Source: Portibacter lacus (GTDB lineage: Bacteria > Bacteroidota > Bacteroidia > Chitinophagales > Saprospiraceae). From it: 64,000 nucleotides of DNA. The stretch is from NCBI RefSeq assembly GCF_021533215.1, contig NZ_JAJNKA010000003.1, forward strand, positions 1 through 64,000. The letters run 5' to 3'. Within the stretch, counting starts at the first letter, position 1, and each line of letters opens with the position of its first letter. A program made the position numbers and the translations under genes. The notes under the pieces were generated by a model. The model saw nothing but the letters and a program-made list of their open reading frames with translations. It made no database searches and was not told the DNA's origin. Positions 53,892-63,648 of this stretch are shown piece by piece.

Positions 53892-55025
53892 ATGAAAAAA
53901 TTAGCGATATTACTCTTCCTCTTTTCTCTGCAGGCATGTGGCCCAAAAAAATCAAATTCTGAAGAAAATCACAATTCAGAACTTACTTTAAAAAAAGCAT
54001 TCAAGGATGACTTCACCATTGGCACGGCTATGAATGTACACCAAATATATAAACGGGATGCCTCTACAGATTCCGTCATCCAAAAACATTTTAATTCAAT
54101 AGTTGCAGAAAATTGCATGAAATCAATGAATATTCATCCTGAAATAGATCGCTTCTTCTGGGATGATTCGGATGCTTTTGTTCAGTATGGCATTGATCAT
54201 CATATGGAAATTATCGGTCATAATCTTGCTTGGCATTCTCAGACTCCTTCCTGGTTATTTATTGATGAAAATGGAAATGATGTGGACCGAGAAGAAATGC
54301 TGAAAAGACTTCATGATCATATTGTTTCAATAATGACTCGGTATAAAGGAAAAATAAAAGGCTATGATGTTGTAAATGAAGCCATCAATGATGATGGTTC
54401 TATGCGTGAAAGTAAATTCTATCAAATAATAGGACCTGATTGGGTTGAGCAAGCTTTTAAATTTGCAGCCGAAGCGGATCCATCCGCTGAATTGTATTAT
54501 AATGATTACAATATGAGCAATCAAATAAAGAGTAAGGCTGTGTATAAAATGGTGCAGCAAATGCAAGAAAAGGGTATAAAAGTGGATGGAATTGGAATGC
54601 AAGGCCACCTTAATGTAGGTTCGCCGTCTCTTAAAGATTTTGAGAAAAGCATAATCATGTTTTCAGAACTAGGAAAGGTGATGGTCACCGAATTAGATGT
54701 AACAGTATTACCTTGGCCAGATCAGAATGCTTCAGCAGAAGTTTCCTTAAGAGCTGAATACCAAGAAGAAATGAATCCATATCCATCTGGGATGTCTGAT
54801 TCTATGAGTCAAGCCTTAAATAATAGATATATTGATATTTTTGATTTGCTACTGAAGCATAAAGCCAAGGTCAGTAGAGTCACTTTATGGGGTGTAAATG
54901 ATAATCAAACATGGAGGAATAACTGGCCTATAGAAGGCAGAAGAGATTACCCTTTACTATTTAATCGAGACAATACGCCGAAACCTGCTGTAGATAGTAT
55001 AATGATTAATGCTGTTAAAATTTGA
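53892..55025 (+). CDS. GH10 endo-1,4-beta-xylanase, lipoprotein
   Basis: A 377-residue protein with a lipoprotein signal ('LFLFSLQACGPKK', Cys near 16). GH10 (beta/alpha)8 barrel: 'FNSIVAENCMKSMNIHP', 'IIGHNLAWHSQTPSWLF', acid/base Glu163 in 'YDVVNEAINDDG', nucleophile Glu267 in 'VTELDVTVLPW', and 'VTLWGVNDNQTWRNNW' near the end. It cleaves internal xylan linkages at the cell surface. The stop codon precedes the GH43 ATG by 2 bases, so the genes are coupled. It lies in an operon with a symporter upstream and GH43 downstream. Confidence 0.95.
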   Translation: MKKLAILLFLFSLQACGPKKSNSEENHNSELTLKKAFKDDFTIGTAMNVHQIYKRDASTDSVIQKHFNSIVAENCMKSMNIHPEIDRFFWDDSDAFVQYGIDHHMEIIGHNLAWHSQTPSWLFIDENGNDVDREEMLKRLHDHIVSIMTRYKGKIKGYDVVNEAINDDGSMRESKFYQIIGPDWVEQAFKFAAEADPSAELYYNDYNMSNQIKSKAVYKMVQQMQEKGIKVDGIGMQGHLNVGSPSLKDFEKSIIMFSELGKVMVTELDVTVLPWPDQNASAEVSLRAEYQEEMNPYPSGMSDSMSQALNNRYIDIFDLLLKHKAKVSRVTLWGVNDNQTWRNNWPIEGRRDYPLLFNRDNTPKPAVDSIMINAVKI

Positions 55026-55027
55026 AA

Positions 55028-56008
55028 ATGGGAAATGAGAAAATTAGACATCTAGTAAAACATATCTATACTGCTGATCCATCAGCGCATGTATTTAACA
55101 ATAAAATTTATATCTATCCTTCACATGATATAGATGCTGGCATTCCATTTAATGATAATGGTGATCATTTCGGAATGCAAGACTACCATGTATTTTCTAT
55201 GGAAGCAATCGATGGTGAAGTAATCGATCATGGAAATGCACTAGATGTAGCGGATGTGCCATGGGCTAAACGCCAAATGTGGGCACCTGATGCTGCAACA
55301 AGAGATGGTAAGTATTACTTATATTTTCCTGCTAAAGATGAAAATGACATCTTCTATATTGGTGTGGCAATTGGTGATCGACCAGAGGGTCCTTTTATTC
55401 CAGAAGCAAAACCAATAGAAGGAAGTTTCAGTATAGATCCCGCAGTATTCTTGGATCCTAAATCTGGTTCACATTATTTATATTTTGGAGGTTTATGGGG
55501 TGGTCAACTACAGCGCTATAAAACAGGTAAATATGAAGAAGATGATAGTGAACCAAATGATCATGCCCCAGCATTATGCGCCAAAGTTGCAAAGCTGAAG
55601 GACGATATGTTGTCATTAGATGAGGAAGTTAAAGATCTTTTGATTGTAGACAAATTTGGCAATCCACTAAAAGCAGGAGATCACAATAGAAGGTTTTTTG
55701 AAGCTGCTTGGATGCATGTTTATAATGGAACTTACTACTTTTCCTATTCTACTGGAAACACACATTTACTGTGCTATGCCACGGGCGATAATCCTTATGG
55801 GCCATTTACATACAGAGGAGTAATAATGACGCCAGTTGTTGGCTGGACAACGCATCATAGCATTTGCGAATTCGAAGGTAAGTGGTATCTCTTTCATCAT
55901 GACAGTAAATTATCTGGTGGTGTAACTCATCTCAGAAGCATCAAAATTGCAGAAATAAAATATCGTGAAGATGGAAGTATAGAAACCTTGGATGGTATGA
56001 TGGAATAA
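55028..56008 (+). CDS. GH43 beta-xylosidase/arabinofuranosidase-like
   Basis: A 326-residue five-bladed propeller enzyme with no signal peptide; an overlapping TTG at 55022 would add two residues. Catalytic positions appear in 'YTADPSAHVFNNKIYIYPSH' (general base Asp), 'SIDPAVFLDPKSG' (pKa-modulating Asp) and 'FFEAAWMHVYNGTYYF' (general acid Glu). GH43 enzymes of this subgroup release xylose or arabinose from short oligosaccharides in the cytosol. That fits the symporter bringing in what the surface GH10 enzyme releases. Specificity cannot be fixed from sequence alone. Confidence 0.92.
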   Translation: MGNEKIRHLVKHIYTADPSAHVFNNKIYIYPSHDIDAGIPFNDNGDHFGMQDYHVFSMEAIDGEVIDHGNALDVADVPWAKRQMWAPDAATRDGKYYLYFPAKDENDIFYIGVAIGDRPEGPFIPEAKPIEGSFSIDPAVFLDPKSGSHYLYFGGLWGGQLQRYKTGKYEEDDSEPNDHAPALCAKVAKLKDDMLSLDEEVKDLLIVDKFGNPLKAGDHNRRFFEAAWMHVYNGTYYFSYSTGNTHLLCYATGDNPYGPFTYRGVIMTPVVGWTTHHSICEFEGKWYLFHHDSKLSGGVTHLRSIKIAEIKYREDGSIETLDGMME

Positions 56009-56195
56009 ATATCATAAAAGCTAGTCCTTTTTATAATTTTCCAACATTTCTATAACCTTTATGATCTTGGATTCTAAAGTGCTTTGGAATTTAGTATGCT
56101 TTATTCGCTATTTCATCTAAAAGGAGAATACCTAGTTCACCTATTTATTACTTTTATCATAGCACTCCTAGTTATTTTGCGAAAAATTGTAACTC

Positions 56196-57260
56196 ATGAA
56201 AGTATTACCTCTATTTATTTTATCCTTAATCATTGTGCTAAATTTAAGTTGTGGAGTCAATATGCAAAAAATGAAAGTCCAAGACCAGAACATTAAATCA
56301 ATAGTAGACCAATACTATCAAGATGGCAGTTTTAATGGAAGCGTTCTCGTCGTTCAGAAAAATAAAGTCATATTTAATCAATCTTATGGTTTCGCAGATG
56401 CAGCAAAGCAGGAATTGTTAACGAATGACTTTAAATATGGAATTGGGTCAATTTATAAAGAGTTCCCTGCAGTATTGATCATGCAACTCTCAGAAAAAAA
56501 GCTACTAAATCTTAATGACAATATAAATAAGTATCTCCCTGAATTACCTGAATGGTCAAGTAAAATAAAAATCACTCATTTACTTCAATACACTAGTGGT
56601 TTACCCCGGATAGACTTTAATAAGTACTTTAGTAAGAACATAGAGGTCACGGAAGCAGATATCATGAAGGATATTTTAAGCTTGGAAAAGCTAGAATTTG
56701 AACCGGGATCTGATTATCTATATACCAACAATTGCCCTTTCTTATTAATAAAAATAATTGAAAAGTTTACCAATAGGGACTTCGTCGATTACATCCAAAA
56801 TCAGTTATTCACACCTTTGGACCTATCCCACATTGAAATAAAAAAACAATACCCATATACTGACAATACCAAAATGGCCATTCCTTTTAATAGAGAATTT
56901 AAAATTGACCAATATAAAATCAACGCCCCTACCCTCTTGTTTACAGCTACTACAATGGATTTGTTTAAGTGGATTTATAAACTAAACTCTTTCGAGATAA
57001 TATCTTCTGAATCACTTCTATTTCTTTCACAAACTGCAGATCTAAACAATGATAATATGCAAGCTCCTTTTGGAAATTGTAAAGTGGAAAAGGAGGTAAT
57101 ATCACATCATGCTCATCATGGATCCATGGGAAATTATGAAGGATTTATTCAATGGTTTAGCAAGGAAGAAGTAGCTATCATTATTTTAACCAATCAAAAG
57201 AACCAAAATGTCTTCGAGATTGGTGATGCGATAACGAAAAGTCTTGATCAAATTCACTAG
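56196..57260 (+). CDS. Serine hydrolase (beta-lactamase/DD-peptidase fold), lipoprotein
   Basis: A 354-residue protein with a lipoprotein signal ('LIIVLNLSCGVN'). The penicillin-binding fold has SxxK at Ser85-Lys88 ('GIGSIYKEF') and 'YTNNCPFLL' as the YxN motif. The third motif appears as 'HHGSMGNYEGF' (H-x-G type), as in class C/esterase relatives. It is likely a peptidase or esterase acting in the periplasm or on the surface. It is shorter than and clearly different from the second serine hydrolase at 61976. Substrate unknown. Confidence 0.85.
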   Translation: MKVLPLFILSLIIVLNLSCGVNMQKMKVQDQNIKSIVDQYYQDGSFNGSVLVVQKNKVIFNQSYGFADAAKQELLTNDFKYGIGSIYKEFPAVLIMQLSEKKLLNLNDNINKYLPELPEWSSKIKITHLLQYTSGLPRIDFNKYFSKNIEVTEADIMKDILSLEKLEFEPGSDYLYTNNCPFLLIKIIEKFTNRDFVDYIQNQLFTPLDLSHIEIKKQYPYTDNTKMAIPFNREFKIDQYKINAPTLLFTATTMDLFKWIYKLNSFEIISSESLLFLSQTADLNNDNMQAPFGNCKVEKEVISHHAHHGSMGNYEGFIQWFSKEEVAIIILTNQKNQNVFEIGDAITKSLDQIH

Positions 57261-57332
57261 GTTATATTTTTAAAAACGGTTCTAAAGGAAAATAAGTGTT
57301 ATGATGGTTTCATTAAGGAAAGAATGTAAATT

Positions 57333-58382
57333 ATGAGTTTAAAAAGATTGTTAAAATGGCTAGGGTTCTTCCTAGGATTAATCATAGGCATTTTTCTATT
57401 GCTATTGCTCGTTCCAGAGAAAGAGACCATCGCTAAACTACAACCTCGAGGTAGCACAGAATATTGGGAAATGAGTGAAGGATTTCGAATTGCCTACACA
57501 CATCTCAGTGGAATAGATAGCATAAATAAAACACCAGTTATTTTCCTCCACGGTGGTCCAGGAGGATATGTCCATTCAAGTAGTATCAAAACATTTGCGA
57601 GCCTTGCTGAAATAGGACATGATGTATATCTCTATGATCAACGAGGCTCCGGATTATCCGATAGAATGAGCAAGTATTCTGATATTAATCTAAATAAGCA
57701 TCTATCAGACTTACATGAAATTATCAAACAAAAAATTAAAGCGCCGAAAGTAATTTTAATCGGTCAATCATTCGGCAGTATTATCATCTCACAATATTCT
57801 GCACAACACCCAGAGACCATAGATAAAATCGTCTTTAGTTCTCCAGGAGCATTACGACCACATAGACAAATTAATGGCAATTATGTAGATCTTGATTCCA
57901 TCTATCTAGCACCTGATTCACTCCTATTCAAGACACCATATTATTTTGTAAAAGATGTGGATAATATGGCAATGAAGCCGAAAGCTATTGCTGCAAGTGT
58001 CGGTGCATTAATATTTAATAAGAAGTTTATTTCTGACAAACAAATGGATAGAATGCTGAATACTCTGGCTTCCCAATTTACGAAAGGAATGGTTGCTGAT
58101 CCTAAAAACGTTCTGCCTGAAGAAGGTGGTGGTAGATTGTATGCTTACATGGCAACTAACAGTGATGATTTCCCAGAAATCAGGGATAAAATTAATTCAG
58201 TCACAGCACCTATCCTAGTTATTCAAGGACAATATGAATATCATTCTTACGGAGTAGCATATGAATACGTAGATCTTTATCCTAATGGGAAATATCGCTT
58301 CATTGAGAATGCGGGACATGAAATATGGTGGGAGCAAGAAGTGGAATATGTGAAAGTTATTAAGGACTTTCTAAATGAGTAA
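57333..58382 (+). CDS. Alpha/beta hydrolase, proline-iminopeptidase-like, membrane anchored
   Basis: A 349-residue protein with an N-terminal membrane helix ('LGFFLGLIIGIFLLLLLVP'). The S33 motifs are present: 'PVIFLHGGPGGYVHSS', 'YDQRGSGLSD', nucleophile Ser146 in 'LIGQSFGSI', and a late His in 'FIENAGHEIWW'. The 'HGGPG' oxyanion motif is typical of proline iminopeptidases and related aminopeptidases. It is predicted to act on peptides or esters outside the cytosol. It lies 72 bases after the serine hydrolase and may share its transcript. Confidence 0.87.
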   Translation: MSLKRLLKWLGFFLGLIIGIFLLLLLVPEKETIAKLQPRGSTEYWEMSEGFRIAYTHLSGIDSINKTPVIFLHGGPGGYVHSSSIKTFASLAEIGHDVYLYDQRGSGLSDRMSKYSDINLNKHLSDLHEIIKQKIKAPKVILIGQSFGSIIISQYSAQHPETIDKIVFSSPGALRPHRQINGNYVDLDSIYLAPDSLLFKTPYYFVKDVDNMAMKPKAIAASVGALIFNKKFISDKQMDRMLNTLASQFTKGMVADPKNVLPEEGGGRLYAYMATNSDDFPEIRDKINSVTAPILVIQGQYEYHSYGVAYEYVDLYPNGKYRFIENAGHEIWWEQEVEYVKVIKDFLNE

Positions 58383-58477
58383 TGTAAACTCATTAATGAA
58401 AGTAAATAGTTTACATTTAAATTCTGAAAGGATATATTAGCAAATCTCTATTACTAGACTATCCAATAAGTACATCT

Positions 58478-60394
58478 ATGAAATCAAATATTCTCACACT
58501 ACTATTTCTTTTAACTATTTTTTCTTGCTCCCAGAAGGATGACTTTACTCTTACTTCTCCTAATGGTGATTTGCAAATAGATATCTTCTCAAAAGATCAA
58601 AGGAGATCTATTTCCGTCCTCTATTTAAAGGATACCATTTTCACATCAGCTGCATTTGGTTTATTGGTAAATGATTATAATTTTGGAGAGCAGGTTTCCT
58701 ATAAGCATAAAGAAGTAAATGATGTAGATGAGACTTGGAAAGCCATTAATGGCAAGCAAGCTGAAATCAGAAACCATTACCGTGAGTATAGTTTTCAAGT
58801 TGCTGCAAATAGTAATAAGGAAAAGTTCTACAAGCTCATTTTCAGACTATACGACGATGGATTTGCCTACCGTTATGATTTTCCGCATGAGGTTATCGGC
58901 GACTCAATAACAATCCAGAAGGAATTGACTTCACTTGATATGAAAGGAGATTACACCTACTGGGCTTACAACGGAGAAAAACACAACGTCGGCCCCATCA
59001 CGAGATCTTCGGAAGATAAAAAACAAGTCCGAATCCCAATGGTTATTCAGTTGAAAAATAATAGATTTATGGCGATCCACGAAGCAGACATTTCGGAATT
59101 TGGACCATTTTCTATGAACGCAGCAGCGCCAGATCAGTCGCTAGTTTTCAATACGTCTTATTCTACTCGGAAAAAAGCATTTAAGACTTCATGGAGAAGT
59201 TTTATGCTAGGAGAAAATATTGGTGATCTCGTGGAATCTAATTTACTAGAAAACTTAAATGAACCGTGTAAAATAGAAGATCCTTCTTGGATTAAACCTG
59301 GAAAGTCACTTTGGGATTGGCGTGTCAAAGGCTATAAAACGGAGGATCGATACACCTACCAACTGAACACTAAGTCCCATAAGCGATTTATTGATTTCGC
59401 ATCAAAGAATAATATACAATACCTACTGATAGACGCCGATTGGTATGGTTCTGAATTTTCAGAAACTTCTGATCCGACTTCTTCCATCGATGGTGTAAAC
59501 ATAGAAGAGTGCATGGCCTATGCAGCAGACAAGAAAGTAGGTATCATCCTATATCTCAATGATGTAGGCGCTAAAAAATTTGGATTGGAAGCAGTGTTGA
59601 AACAGTTTTCTGAATGGGGAGCAGTAGGTGTTAAGTATGGATTCATGAAAGGGAATGCAGAACAAAAAGTGAAGCATACTCATGAAGTGGTAGCTTTATG
59701 TGCAAAGTATAAACTGATGGTAGATTTTCATGATAATCCTATTCCTCCGAATGGAGATTCCAGAACTTGGCCTAATCTAGTCGCTCGAGAATACGGGCAT
59801 GCTCAGGCTGATGCGAAAAAATCTTACTTTCCAGAAACAGCTGTGAACACTCCACTAATCAATATGATTGCCGGTCCACTAGATCTGACGAATGGATGGT
59901 TTGATTTAAACCATGCGCATTCTAGAGAGAAGGTATTCCAAGAGTTACCAGGAACGGTCGTTGCAGAGGTTGCGAAATTAATCGTGATCTATTCAGGCTG
60001 GATGGTTCTTCCTGATAGTCCAGAAGAATACGCCAAAAAAGATGATTTATTTGATTGTATTCGACAAATGCCAGCACAATTTGATGATTTAAAAGTTATC
60101 GATGCAAAGATTGATGAATATGTCAGTATTGCCCGAAAATCAGGCGAAGATTGGTTCATCGGCTCCTTGACTAATAGAGAAGCCAGAACGCTAAAACTGG
60201 ACTTTAGTTTTCTTCCTGAAAATGAAAAATACGAAGCTACAATTTATGAGGATGCTAGCGATTCCCATTTCTTGAATAATAAAGAAGCTTATCAAATTAG
60301 AACGCAACTAATTGATTCGAGCACTCAACTTTCTATTACCATGGGTGCTGGTGGAGGAAATGCCATTCATCTTAAGCATTTAAAAAGTGAATAA
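58478..60394 (+). CDS. GH97 family glycoside hydrolase, lipoprotein
   Basis: A 638-residue protein with a lipoprotein signal ('LTIFSCSQKD'). GH97 layout: an N-terminal beta-sandwich beginning 'FTLTSPNGDLQIDIF' and 'YRYDFPHE', a central barrel ('LLIDADWYGSEFSE', 'VGVKYGFMKGNAEQ', 'MVDFHDNPIPPNG'), 'LTNGWFDLNHAH' and a C-terminal beta domain. The family contains inverting alpha-glucosidases and retaining alpha-galactosidases. 'KYGFM' has Gly where retaining members carry the nucleophilic Asp, which favours the inverting subgroup (inference). A periplasmic enzyme acting on alpha-glycans. Confidence 0.93.
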   Translation: MKSNILTLLFLLTIFSCSQKDDFTLTSPNGDLQIDIFSKDQRRSISVLYLKDTIFTSAAFGLLVNDYNFGEQVSYKHKEVNDVDETWKAINGKQAEIRNHYREYSFQVAANSNKEKFYKLIFRLYDDGFAYRYDFPHEVIGDSITIQKELTSLDMKGDYTYWAYNGEKHNVGPITRSSEDKKQVRIPMVIQLKNNRFMAIHEADISEFGPFSMNAAAPDQSLVFNTSYSTRKKAFKTSWRSFMLGENIGDLVESNLLENLNEPCKIEDPSWIKPGKSLWDWRVKGYKTEDRYTYQLNTKSHKRFIDFASKNNIQYLLIDADWYGSEFSETSDPTSSIDGVNIEECMAYAADKKVGIILYLNDVGAKKFGLEAVLKQFSEWGAVGVKYGFMKGNAEQKVKHTHEVVALCAKYKLMVDFHDNPIPPNGDSRTWPNLVAREYGHAQADAKKSYFPETAVNTPLINMIAGPLDLTNGWFDLNHAHSREKVFQELPGTVVAEVAKLIVIYSGWMVLPDSPEEYAKKDDLFDCIRQMPAQFDDLKVIDAKIDEYVSIARKSGEDWFIGSLTNREARTLKLDFSFLPENEKYEATIYEDASDSHFLNNKEAYQIRTQLIDSSTQLSITMGAGGGNAIHLKHLKSE

Positions 60395-60482
60395 TAATGA
60401 TTCCTGTAATCTTAGGGCGTGAAAAGTTTTAGAAATCAAATCTCTCATTTGTAGATGCGTTACAATTTGTATATTTTCCATT

Positions 60483-61310
60483 ATGGAATACCAAAACTTT
60501 GATCCTTCGACCGCATTAGCAACCTTCGTTAAAACCTATTGGACCTTACATATTCCTAAAGAAGCGCCGAGAGAAAAACAACAGATCTTACCAGATGGAT
60601 GCATTGAAATCATTTTCATTCTTGGAGACGATATAAAAAGATACACTAGTGAAACCGATTATATTATTCAACCTCGATCCTTCGTTCTAGGTCAACTTAC
60701 CGATCCTTATTTTGTGGAACCCTTGGGTGAGGTGAATAGTTTTGCAGTAAGTTTTATTCCAGGAAAATTCTCTTATTTCGTAAATACATCCCTTCGTGTA
60801 TTAGCTAACAAGGAAACTCCGCTTTCTGAATTGTTTGATAAAGACGCGGTATCAATCCTAGAAGATGCGATTAAGAATGCCGCTACATCAGAAGAGCGAG
60901 TAGCCATTGTCGAAAACTTCCTCCTTGATTTAATTGCTCAGAATACTTCAGTCGACGAAATTATTAATGCTACAATAGAAAGCATTTTTCAAACCAAGGG
61001 AAACATTGGCATAGAGAAAATGCTCAAATCATATGACTTGAAACGACGTCAATTAGAACGCAAATTCTCGAAAAAAGTAGGAATTAGCCCCAAACAACTC
61101 TGTCGGATTATTAGATTACAAGCAAGTCTCCAAAGCATGCTCAACAATGAAGATAAGAGCTTAACTCATGTGGGTTACGAAAATAATTTCTTTGATCAGT
61201 CGCACTTTATCAAGGACTTCAAAGATTTTACTGGAATCAGTCCCAAAGAATTTTACAAGGACGAAAAATTTTCCCTTTCGTCTATCATTTATGGCAATAA
61301 GGAAAGATGA
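60483..61310 (+). CDS. AraC-family transcriptional regulator
   Basis: A 275-residue protein. The N-terminal domain ('FVKTYWTLHIPKEAPR', 'ILPDGCIEIIFILGDDI') matches the DUF6597-type sensor of Bacteroidota AraC regulators. The C-terminal AraC HTH (about 175-265) has 'MLKSYDLKRRQLERKFSKKV', 'GISPKQLCRIIRLQASL' and 'VGYENNFFDQSHFIKDFKDF'. It is a cytosolic DNA-binding regulator. Its effector and targets are unknown; GH97 upstream and a VOC protein downstream are candidates by position. Confidence 0.9.
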   Translation: MEYQNFDPSTALATFVKTYWTLHIPKEAPREKQQILPDGCIEIIFILGDDIKRYTSETDYIIQPRSFVLGQLTDPYFVEPLGEVNSFAVSFIPGKFSYFVNTSLRVLANKETPLSELFDKDAVSILEDAIKNAATSEERVAIVENFLLDLIAQNTSVDEIINATIESIFQTKGNIGIEKMLKSYDLKRRQLERKFSKKVGISPKQLCRIIRLQASLQSMLNNEDKSLTHVGYENNFFDQSHFIKDFKDFTGISPKEFYKDEKFSLSSIIYGNKER

Positions 61311-61378
61311 CGCATTTGTACAATTTTAAATCCTTGTAGGCGAGTATTTTTGAGTTTCACTAATTAAAACATTGACCT

Positions 61379-61852
61379 ATGCTAAATTTAAAATTGCCGA
61401 TATGGATGGTCTTCGCACTCGGTTTATGCCACTTTGTAGCCCAACAAACAACCAACAATAACATTTCACTTAACTCAACAAACAACACTAGTATGATTTC
61501 AATTTTCGAAATACCTGCAACAGATTTTAAAAGAGCAACGACATTTTATAAAGCGATCTTAAACATTGACATTCAAGAAATGGATATGCAAGGTTCTCAG
61601 ATGGGATTGTTCCCAAGTGATGGCCAATCCGCTTCGGGCGTTATTATCAAAGGAGAAGGTTATGCACCTTCGCAAGAGGGTGTACTTATTTATCTCAATG
61701 GTGGAAATGACTTGCAAGTTATCCTTGACAAGATCGAAGCGAATGGAGGAGAAATTGTGCTTCCTAAAACCATCATCGATGAAGAAAATGGCTATTTCGC
61801 ATTTTTCTTAGATTCAGAAGGAAATAAAATCGGATTACATTCGATGAAATAG
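61379..61852 (+). CDS. VOC (glyoxalase/bleomycin resistance) family protein with an odd leader
   Basis: 157 residues from the ATG at 61379. The VOC fold starts at 'MISIFEIPATDFKRATTFYK' (ATG at 61493, giving 119 residues, the normal family length) and ends 'FLDSEGNKIGLHSMK'. The upstream 38 residues contain a hydrophobic 'PIWMVFALGLCHFVAQQ' and an Asn/Thr-rich spacer, unusual for cytosolic VOC proteins. They may be a real export leader or untranslated sequence. Function unspecified; metal-dependent lyase or binding role by family. Confidence 0.82.
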   Translation: MLNLKLPIWMVFALGLCHFVAQQTTNNNISLNSTNNTSMISIFEIPATDFKRATTFYKAILNIDIQEMDMQGSQMGLFPSDGQSASGVIIKGEGYAPSQEGVLIYLNGGNDLQVILDKIEANGGEIVLPKTIIDEENGYFAFFLDSEGNKIGLHSMK

Positions 61853-61975
61853 AAACTAGGTAAACCCTGCAATTGCTCAGTTTTAGAAACATTTCACAAT
61901 TCATTGACATTGTTTCACATTAGGAAATAGCAATAGGCACCGCTTCATGATAGATTTACATAAAAAAAATAAATC

Positions 61976-63478
61976 ATGTATAGTCTAAAGTACCTATTGC
62001 CTATCCTGCTCTTCTTCATTTCATGCGGACCACAATCCAGATATACTGATCCACAAGATGCAGATGCTTCTATAATAGAACAGACTAAAACAAGCGAAGT
62101 AGATAAACTCATCAGAACGTACGCTGATTATGGTGAATTCAATGGTGCCCTTCTGGTCGCTAATGAAGGAAAAGTGATCTACCAAGAGGGATTCGGATAT
62201 GCGAATATGGAGTGGAATATCCCCAACCAATCGGATACAAAATTCAGAATTGGATCCATAACGAAGCAATTCACAGCGATACTTGTATTGAAATTGGTTG
62301 CGGAAAACAAATTAGACCTGCATACTCCCATTTCGAACTACCTTTCTGAATATCCAAAAGAAAACGCGGAACAAATCTCCATCCACCACTTGCTTACCCA
62401 TTCTTCAGGAATCCCTAATAATTTTGAGTCCACAAAACGGAAAGCATTCAGACCAGACAATTATTCATCCAGGGAGCTTGTAGATGAATTTTCTTCGTTG
62501 CCACTTGAATTCGAACCAGGATCTAAATTCTCCTACTGTAATGCTGGCTATAATCTTCTAGGCCATATCGTAGAAGAAATTACCGGCATGAGATATGAAG
62601 AAGCCCTACAAAAAGTGATATTCGATCCATTAGAAATGAAAAACACTGGATTCGACAAGCACAGAGCGCAGATTAAGAATAGAGCTTCGGGTTATTTTGA
62701 AAGTTTTAAAACTTACTATAATTCGAATTATATAGATATGTCCACGGTATATGCGGCAGGTGCTATGTATTCAACGGTGGAGGATTTATTTCGCTGGGAC
62801 CAGGCATTGTATTCGGATAAAATCTTACCAAAAAACTACTTGGATTCCATTTTTATGAAACACATAGAAGATCCAGGATACGGCGGCTACTACGGATACG
62901 GATGGAGTATTAAAGATAAACCACTAGGCAATTCAGATGAAGTAGTAGAAACCATCGTTCATGACGGTGTGATAGATGGATTTTGTGCGATCATCACAAG
63001 AATTCCATCTAGAAATTCCGCTATCATTCTATTAAGTAATATCAGAAGAGCGCCTCTTAATGCCATGACGAAAGGAATCATGGGCATTCTTTATAATAAA
63101 CCATATGACGTTCCACGAAGATCAGTAGCATTTGCTTTCTTAGATGCCGTCAATGAAAAAGGACTTGAAAAAGCAATAATTGAGTATAAGCGAATTAAAG
63201 GCGATCCAGATTATTATTTATCGGAAGAGGAAATGAATATTGCGAGTTATAAGTTGCTACAAGCGGATCAACCTGAACATGCAGAAACATTATTGAGACT
63301 AGGAATCGAAGCATTTCCGGAGGCATTTAATTTATATGACAGTCTCGGTGAAGTACTGATGAGCCTTGGAAAAAAACAGGAATCCATTCTAAATTATAAG
63401 AAGTCTATTCAGTCAAATCCAGAAAATGAAAATGGGATTAGGATGTTAGAAAAGTTAGAAGCGGGAATGGAAGAATAA
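61976..63478 (+). CDS. Serine hydrolase (beta-lactamase family) with C-terminal TPR, lipoprotein
   Basis: A 500-residue protein with a lipoprotein signal ('LLFFISCGPQ'). The penicillin-binding fold has SxxK at Ser94-Lys97 ('IGSITKQF'), 'YCNAGYNLLG' as YxN, and 'VHDGVIDGFCAI' in the third-motif position. The C-terminal 90 residues form TPR-like helices ('PEHAETLLRLGIEAFPEAFN', 'LYDSLGEVLMSLGKKQESIL'). Such proteins are secreted esterases or peptidases in Bacteroidota. Substrate unknown. It is a single gene, with no close operon partner. Confidence 0.88.
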   Translation: MYSLKYLLPILLFFISCGPQSRYTDPQDADASIIEQTKTSEVDKLIRTYADYGEFNGALLVANEGKVIYQEGFGYANMEWNIPNQSDTKFRIGSITKQFTAILVLKLVAENKLDLHTPISNYLSEYPKENAEQISIHHLLTHSSGIPNNFESTKRKAFRPDNYSSRELVDEFSSLPLEFEPGSKFSYCNAGYNLLGHIVEEITGMRYEEALQKVIFDPLEMKNTGFDKHRAQIKNRASGYFESFKTYYNSNYIDMSTVYAAGAMYSTVEDLFRWDQALYSDKILPKNYLDSIFMKHIEDPGYGGYYGYGWSIKDKPLGNSDEVVETIVHDGVIDGFCAIITRIPSRNSAIILLSNIRRAPLNAMTKGIMGILYNKPYDVPRRSVAFAFLDAVNEKGLEKAIIEYKRIKGDPDYYLSEEEMNIASYKLLQADQPEHAETLLRLGIEAFPEAFNLYDSLGEVLMSLGKKQESILNYKKSIQSNPENENGIRMLEKLEAGMEE

Positions 63479-63648
63479 ATATTTAATTAAAAATGATTTT
63501 CTTATTTATAGGTATTTGTTAGACCAACAGTGTCTCTAGTTTATAAAGTATATGCTAAATCATATTAAATATAATTGCATATGTTAAAATTACATTTTAT
63601 TTTGTTATCATTGCAGCGCAATATATAATAACTAAAACCTTTAACACC

